Positions 6,013-9,225 of a stretch of 9,225 nt of DNA are shown here, piece by piece. How positions within the stretch are numbered: the stretch's first letter is position 1; each line of letters opens with the position of its first letter. The notes beneath the pieces were generated by a model, which searched no databases, had not been told where the DNA came from, and was given only the letters and a program-made list of their open reading frames with translations. The translations under genes and the position numbers were made by a program. Source of the DNA: JAJFGI01 sp036397065 (GTDB lineage Bacteria; Pseudomonadota; Alphaproteobacteria; Kiloniellales; J153); NCBI GenBank assembly GCA_036397065.1, contig DASWJP010000125.1, forward strand, positions 1-9,225. The letters are read 5' to 3'.

Positions 6013-6692
6013 GGCTGCGCCTCCGTAGCACTGGTCAACGCCGCTGGGATATCCGCGAACCGCTCGACCACACGCACAGCGCCGCTGGCCTGCAACTCCG
6101 CCGCGCCATGGTAGCCCCATGCGACACCGATCGCGGCCGTTTTGGCATTGCCCGCCATCTCCATGTCATAGGTGGTATCGCCAATCATGACGGTCGCCGC
6201 CGGTTCTGCCCCCACATCTGCCATGGCCCGAAGAAGCAGGTCAGGATGCGGTTTGCTGGGGCTGCCGTCGGTCGTCTGCAGGGTGACAAAGTGCTTGCGG
6301 ATGTCATGGCGTTCCAGACTGGCCATCAATCCCCGGCGGCCTTTGCCGGTGGCGATGCCCAAGCACACATCGTGCGTATCCAATTCACGCAGACCGTCGG
6401 CCACACCAGGAAACAACGGTGTCTGGTACTCGGACTGCTGGTGCAATTGAGAAAACGCATCCCGGTAGCTGGCCGCGACCCGCTCCACCCGGTCCGTATC
6501 CCCGGGGTCCGGCAATAGGCGCGCAACCGCCACATCCAACCTAAGCCCGATCACGCGCCGTACAAGCTCTGGCGCGGGCACCGGCAGCCCGTGTGCCGCA
6601 AAAGATAGCTTCATCCCCGCAAGAATAAGCCGCTGGCTATCCACCAGGGTGCCATCGAAATCGAAAACGATCAGGCGAAAGGCGTGCGACAT
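6003..6692 (-). CDS. HAD-superfamily phosphatase, phosphoglycolate phosphatase-like (subfamily IA)
   Basis: A 229-residue cytoplasmic haloacid dehalogenase-type hydrolase with all four catalytic motifs. Motif I is FDFDGTLVDS (10-19) with nucleophile D11 and acid/base D13; motif II is IATGKG (113-118) with T115; motif III is K147 in SKPHPD; motif IV is MIGDTTYDME (169-178) with D172 and D176 for magnesium. The helical cap between motifs I and II (about 20-95) makes it a C1-cap, GPH/Gph-like enzyme. The substrate is not fixed by sequence; phosphoglycolate or another small phosphate ester is likely. It is first of the HAD-AsmA-ATP12 unit. In many alphaproteobacteria a HAD gene of this kind sits between an RluA-type pseudouridine synthase gene and the ATP12 gene; no pseudouridine synthase gene is present here. 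No clear ribosome site precedes the ATG, but the start matches the family. Confidence 0.92.
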   Translation of the reverse strand: MSHAFRLIVFDFDGTLVDSQRLILAGMKLSFAAHGLPVPAPELVRRVIGLRLDVAVARLLPDPGDTDRVERVAASYRDAFSQLHQQSEYQTPLFPGVADGLRELDTHDVCLGIATGKGRRGLMASLERHDIRKHFVTLQTTDGSPSKPHPDLLLRAMADVGAEPAATVMIGDTTYDMEMAGNAKTAAIGVAWGYHGAAELQASGAVRVVERFADIPAALTSATEAQPCG

Positions 6693-6879
6693 TGATTGTG
6701 TGCGGAACGACCGCCGTTATGACAGAAAGGACCGGGCTCGTGCCGGAGCCGGTGGCCGCCGGAATTGACGTGCATCAGGGACCCGGTCAACTCGGCCATC
6801 TAGCTTTAGCGCGCGGCGGGGCGAACTGGCAAGGACGCCAGTCCTCGCCAACGGCGGCGTATGCGATGGATGGGCGTGA
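6693..6879. other. Divergent spacer between the HAD unit and the transporter
   Basis: These 187 bases must hold both promoters. On the plus strand TTGACG (6765-6770) is a fair -35, with only a weak TCAACT 16 bases on as a -10. On the minus strand CATAAC, preceded by TGT and about 25-30 bases ahead of the HAD start, is a weak -10 with no good -35. A 64-codon plus frame starting with TTG at 6692 crosses the spacer but resembles no known protein, so I do not call it a gene. Confidence 0.4.
6820..6849 (+). promoter_or_regulatory. Overlapping alternative hairpins in the probable transporter leader
   Basis: GGCGA-ACTGGC (6820-6830) can pair with GCCAGT-CC-TCGCC (6837-6849): 11 base pairs with a 2-base bulge and a 6-base loop, AAGGAC. 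A second hairpin uses part of the same bases: AGGAC (6832-6836) with GTCCT (6841-6845) around GCCA. The two exclude each other. They end 30 bases before the transporter ATG. No poly-U follows, so it is not a plain terminator. The pairing is seen; any regulatory role is a guess. Confidence 0.35.
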
Positions 6880-8382
6880 ATGGTGAACGAAAAACCTGGC
6901 CATCAGCGGCCACCGGCCGGACCCTCGTGGCGCCGCCGGATCGGATTGATCGCCGGCTTGGCGGTATTCGCCGTTTTGCGCGTGTTACCCCCGCCCGTCG
7001 CTATGCCGGCCGAGGCTTGGCCGGTCGCGGCGCTGGCGGGCCTGATGGCCGTGTGGTGGGTGAGCGAGGCGATTCCGGTCCCCGCCACGGCACTGCTGCC
7101 GGTCTTGGTATTGCCTCTGCTTGGCGTCCGCGATCCGGTCGCGGCGGCGGCGCCCTATGGCAACCCGCTGATCTTTCTGTTTCTTGGCGGGTTTCTGATT
7201 GCCCTGGCCGTGCAGCGCTGGGGCCTGCACAGGCGGTTGGCCTTGAACATGCTGCGCCGCGTCGGCACCAGCCCGCACGCACTGGTTGCCGGGTTCCTGG
7301 CTGTCGCCGCGATCCTGAGCATGTGGCTAAGCAATACCGCCACCAGCATCGTCCTTTTGCCGGTGGCCTTGTCCGTGGCCGCCATGGTGCATCGCAGCGG
7401 TGCCGCGATCATCGACCCGGATACGCGTGCGGCCATGGATGCGGCACTGCTTCTGGCCATCGCCTATGGCGCCAACATCGGCGGACTGGCTACCCTGATC
7501 GGCACACCGCCTAACGCCTTGCTGGCAGGTTTTCTGCTGCAAAGCACCGGTTATAGCCTTGGCTTCGCCCGCTGGATGCTGTTCGCCCTGCCGGTCACCG
7601 TGATCCTGCTCGCCGCCACCTGGCTGGTGCTCACCCGCCTGGCATTTCGCATACCATCCGTCCCCCTGCCCGGCGCCAGCGCCACCATTCGCGCCGAGCT
7701 GGCCGCGCTCGGTCCGGTGAGTGGTCCGGAGTTGCGGGTCGCCGTGGTGTTTCTCGCCGTCGCCGGGGCCTGGCTGGCGCGACCGGCGGTCGAGGGGCTG
7801 CTGCCCGGCAACGTCGTCGTGACCGATCCGGGCATTGCCGTTGCCGGCGCCCTGGCCCTGTTTCTGCTGCCCTCCGGCCGCCGCCCAGGCGAGCGCCTGC
7901 TCGACTGGTCACAGGCGCGGCGCCTGCCGTGGGGCGTTCTGATTCTCTTCGGCGGCGGTCTCAGCCTGGCCGGCGCCATCGGCGATACCGGCCTGGCCGC
8001 CTGGATCGCCAACCGGCTGACCGGCTTGGCGGATCTGCCCCTGGGCGTCATCGTCACCGGTGTGACGGCAACCATCATCATGCTGACGGAATTGACCAGC
8101 AACACGGCGACCGCGGCCACGTTCCTGCCCCTGGTCGCCGAGCTGGCGACGCGGTTCGGCCATGATCCGCTGATGCTGGCGATTCCCGCCACATTGGCCG
8201 CCAGTTGCGCCTTCATGCTGCCGGTGGCGACCCCGCCGAATGCCATCATCTATGGCAGCGGCCGCGTCACCATGGGTCAGATGGCCTGGGCGGGCCTTTG
8301 GCTGAACGTGCTGGCCACGGCCGTTATCGTCACGGCGGCCTTCGTTCTGCTGCCGCTGGTCTTCGGGGTCGAGGGCGGGTAG
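6880..8382 (+). CDS. DASS/SLC13-family sodium-coupled anion (dicarboxylate-type) symporter
   Basis: A 500-residue inner-membrane transporter of the divalent anion:sodium symporter family, which includes VcINDY, SdcS and mammalian NaDC/NaCT. After a short basic cytoplasmic N-terminus come about eleven hydrophobic segments. The inverted-repeat architecture shows in paired motifs. SNTAT occurs at 151-155 and again at 407-411; these are the Ser-Asn-Thr motifs that bind substrate carboxylate and help form the sodium sites. Their partners are GANIGGLATLIGTPPN (197-212) and CAFMLPVATPPNAIIYG (443-459). VWWVSEAIPVPATAL (58-72) and FLFLGGFLIALAVQRWGL (99-116) are also typical. Likely substrates are C4 dicarboxylates or related anions; sulfate cannot be excluded. 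ATG 6880 directly follows an in-frame TGA (6877-6879), so it cannot start further upstream; the ribosome site is weak (GGATGGG nearby). Confidence 0.92.
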   Translation: MVNEKPGHQRPPAGPSWRRRIGLIAGLAVFAVLRVLPPPVAMPAEAWPVAALAGLMAVWWVSEAIPVPATALLPVLVLPLLGVRDPVAAAAPYGNPLIFLFLGGFLIALAVQRWGLHRRLALNMLRRVGTSPHALVAGFLAVAAILSMWLSNTATSIVLLPVALSVAAMVHRSGAAIIDPDTRAAMDAALLLAIAYGANIGGLATLIGTPPNALLAGFLLQSTGYSLGFARWMLFALPVTVILLAATWLVLTRLAFRIPSVPLPGASATIRAELAALGPVSGPELRVAVVFLAVAGAWLARPAVEGLLPGNVVVTDPGIAVAGALALFLLPSGRRPGERLLDWSQARRLPWGVLILFGGGLSLAGAIGDTGLAAWIANRLTGLADLPLGVIVTGVTATIIMLTELTSNTATAATFLPLVAELATRFGHDPLMLAIPATLAASCAFMLPVATPPNAIIYGSGRVTMGQMAWAGLWLNVLATAVIVTAAFVLLPLVFGVEGG

Positions 8383-8388
8383 CGACGG

Positions 8389-9225
8389 TTACCAGCCGTT
8401 GACGCGCGGCCAGGTGGCGGCCACCCGGTTGCCCTCCAGCACCTGGTAACAGTCGTAGGCGGCGGCGGTCATGCAGGCGTGGTTCGGCAGGATGCGCAGG
8501 CGCGTGCCGGGCGGCAGCGCGGCGAAGGGCAACGCGCCCGCCCCCGGCGCCGCGGCAATGACGCCGTGTTCCTGGGAGACGCGGACGACATGCATCTCCG
8601 GCAGTTTCGCGCCATCCAGCCCAACCGCCAGGCCATAACCCACATCGCGCGGCCCGGCGGCGGTGCTGCGATCCTTGGACAAGGCCAGGCCGCCGGCATC
8701 GGTCAGAATCTCGCCCCGGTTCGGGTAGTGGCCGATCACCGTCGCCAGCACCGACAGGGCGATATCGTCCATGGCACAGGCGCCGATGCTGGCCTGGAAC
8801 ACATCGTTGAACATGTAGACACCCGGCCGCATTTCGGTGACGCCGGTCAGATCGCGCGCATGCACCGCCGTGGGGGTGGAGCCGACGCTGACCACCGGGC
8901 ACGCGTGGCCCGCCGCGCGCAGGCGCTCGGCCGCCTGTACGGCACCGGTCCGTTCCGCTTCGGCGACCGCCGCGATCTCGTCCGCCGTCGTGCAATTGTA
9001 GGAATGTCCCGCGTGGGTGAGCACGCCGCGCAGCGTGACACCGGCCGCGCCGGTCAGGATTTCGGCGATGTGCATCAGCGCCGGCGAATCCGGCGCCACG
9101 CCGGCGCGGTGGTCGCCGGTATCGATCTCGATGAGCACCTCGAACCGGTCCCCGGCTGCCTTGGCGCGGGCGGCGATGCCGCGGGCCACATCGGCGTTAT
9201 CCGTGAGGATGGCGATGCGGGCGCC
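8389..9225 (-). CDS. PLP enzyme of the D-threonine aldolase/D-serine dehydratase family, 5' end cut by window edge
   Basis: The C-terminal 278 residues of an alanine-racemase-fold (fold type III) pyridoxal phosphate enzyme; relatives are about 370-390 long. The missing first part would carry the PLP lysine. In this fragment's numbering the barrel strands include FEVLIEIDTGDHRAGV (28-43), GVLTHAGHSYNC (67-78), the phosphate-binding VSVGSTPTAV (112-121), EMRPGVYMFNDVFQ (131-144) and TDAGGLALSKD (175-185). The C-terminal beta domain has SQEHG (217-221) and PNHACMTAAAY (247-257). H249 and C251 match the His-x-Cys zinc ligands of eukaryotic D-serine dehydratase, while the characterised Alcaligenes D-threonine aldolase has His-x-Asp with manganese. 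It therefore acts on a D-amino acid, by dehydration or retro-aldol cleavage; which one is open. The open frame continues past GTG 9189 to the edge, so that GTG is not taken as the start. Confidence 0.88.
   Translation of the reverse strand, partial: GARIAILTDNADVARGIAARAKAAGDRFEVLIEIDTGDHRAGVAPDSPALMHIAEILTGAAGVTLRGVLTHAGHSYNCTTADEIAAVAEAERTGAVQAAERLRAAGHACPVVSVGSTPTAVHARDLTGVTEMRPGVYMFNDVFQASIGACAMDDIALSVLATVIGHYPNRGEILTDAGGLALSKDRSTAAGPRDVGYGLAVGLDGAKLPEMHVVRVSQEHGVIAAAPGAGALPFAALPPGTRLRILPNHACMTAAAYDCYQVLEGNRVAATWPRVNGW

Noticed and set aside
6013..6120. 36-residue N-terminal extension of the AsmA protein
   Set aside because: It lies in HAD coding sequence, would bury the membrane anchor, and the GGAGG site marks ATG 6012.
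6692..6886. 64-codon plus frame starting with TTG between HAD and the transporter
   Set aside because: No ribosome site, no recognisable protein, and the span is the only room for two divergent promoters.
6861..7514. 217-codon plus frame overlapping the transporter
   Set aside because: An off-frame reading of transporter sequence; the transporter frame has membrane segments and SNT motifs.
8385..8399. ACGG/CCGT inverted repeat at the transporter end, as a terminator
   Set aside because: Only four base pairs and no T-tract on either strand.

Overview
The window is GC-rich, densely packed chromosomal DNA. It is most likely from an alphaproteobacterium of the Rhodospirillales/Rhizobiales kind. 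The strongest indicator is an ATP12-type F1-ATPase assembly chaperone gene, a family shared by alphaproteobacteria and mitochondria. Codon use in the coding frames is strongly G/C at third positions, and the propionyl-CoA carboxylase beta chain reads like alphaproteobacterial PccB. No rRNA, tRNA, IS element, CRISPR array or phage gene is visible. Nine protein genes are supported; the two at the edges are cut by the window.

Layout. (1) 1-1178, minus: the N-terminal 392 residues of propionyl-CoA carboxylase beta chain (pccB). (2) 1179-1329: a 151-base divergent spacer with the promoter of the next unit. (3) 1330-3272, plus: a compact four-gene unit encoding an ArsR-family repressor, a SRPBCC/AHSA1-type ligand-binding protein, a GFA-type zinc protein (glutathione-dependent formaldehyde-activating enzyme family) and a glutathione S-transferase. 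The repressor's start codon lies inside a perfect 16-base palindrome, which is probably its own operator. (4) 3269-6692, minus: a tightly overlapping unit read HAD phosphatase, AsmA-family protein, ATP12 chaperone. It converges on the GST gene with interlocked stop codons. (5) 6693-6879: a divergent spacer with overlapping hairpins. (6) 6880-8382, plus: a DASS/SLC13-type sodium-coupled carboxylate transporter. (7) 8389-9225, minus: the C-terminal 278 residues of a PLP enzyme of the D-threonine aldolase/D-serine dehydratase family, converging on the transporter six bases away.

How the genes may work together. PccB is the carboxyltransferase half of propionyl-CoA carboxylase, in propionate, odd-chain fatty acid and branched amino acid breakdown. 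The ArsR-to-GST unit looks like an autoregulated small-molecule response cassette in which two of four products belong to glutathione-linked families. This is the most plausible accessory system here, but its substrate cannot be read from the sequence. The HAD-AsmA-ATP12 unit is housekeeping in character: metabolite phosphatase, envelope protein and ATP synthase assembly. The transporter and the D-amino-acid enzyme are neighbours, but their convergent order gives no proof of a shared job.

I found no convincing sign of a wholly new system. The points most worth a second look are the operator-over-start arrangement with a probably leaderless transcript, the four-gene cassette, the AsmA gene between HAD and ATP12, and the alternative hairpins upstream of the transporter.
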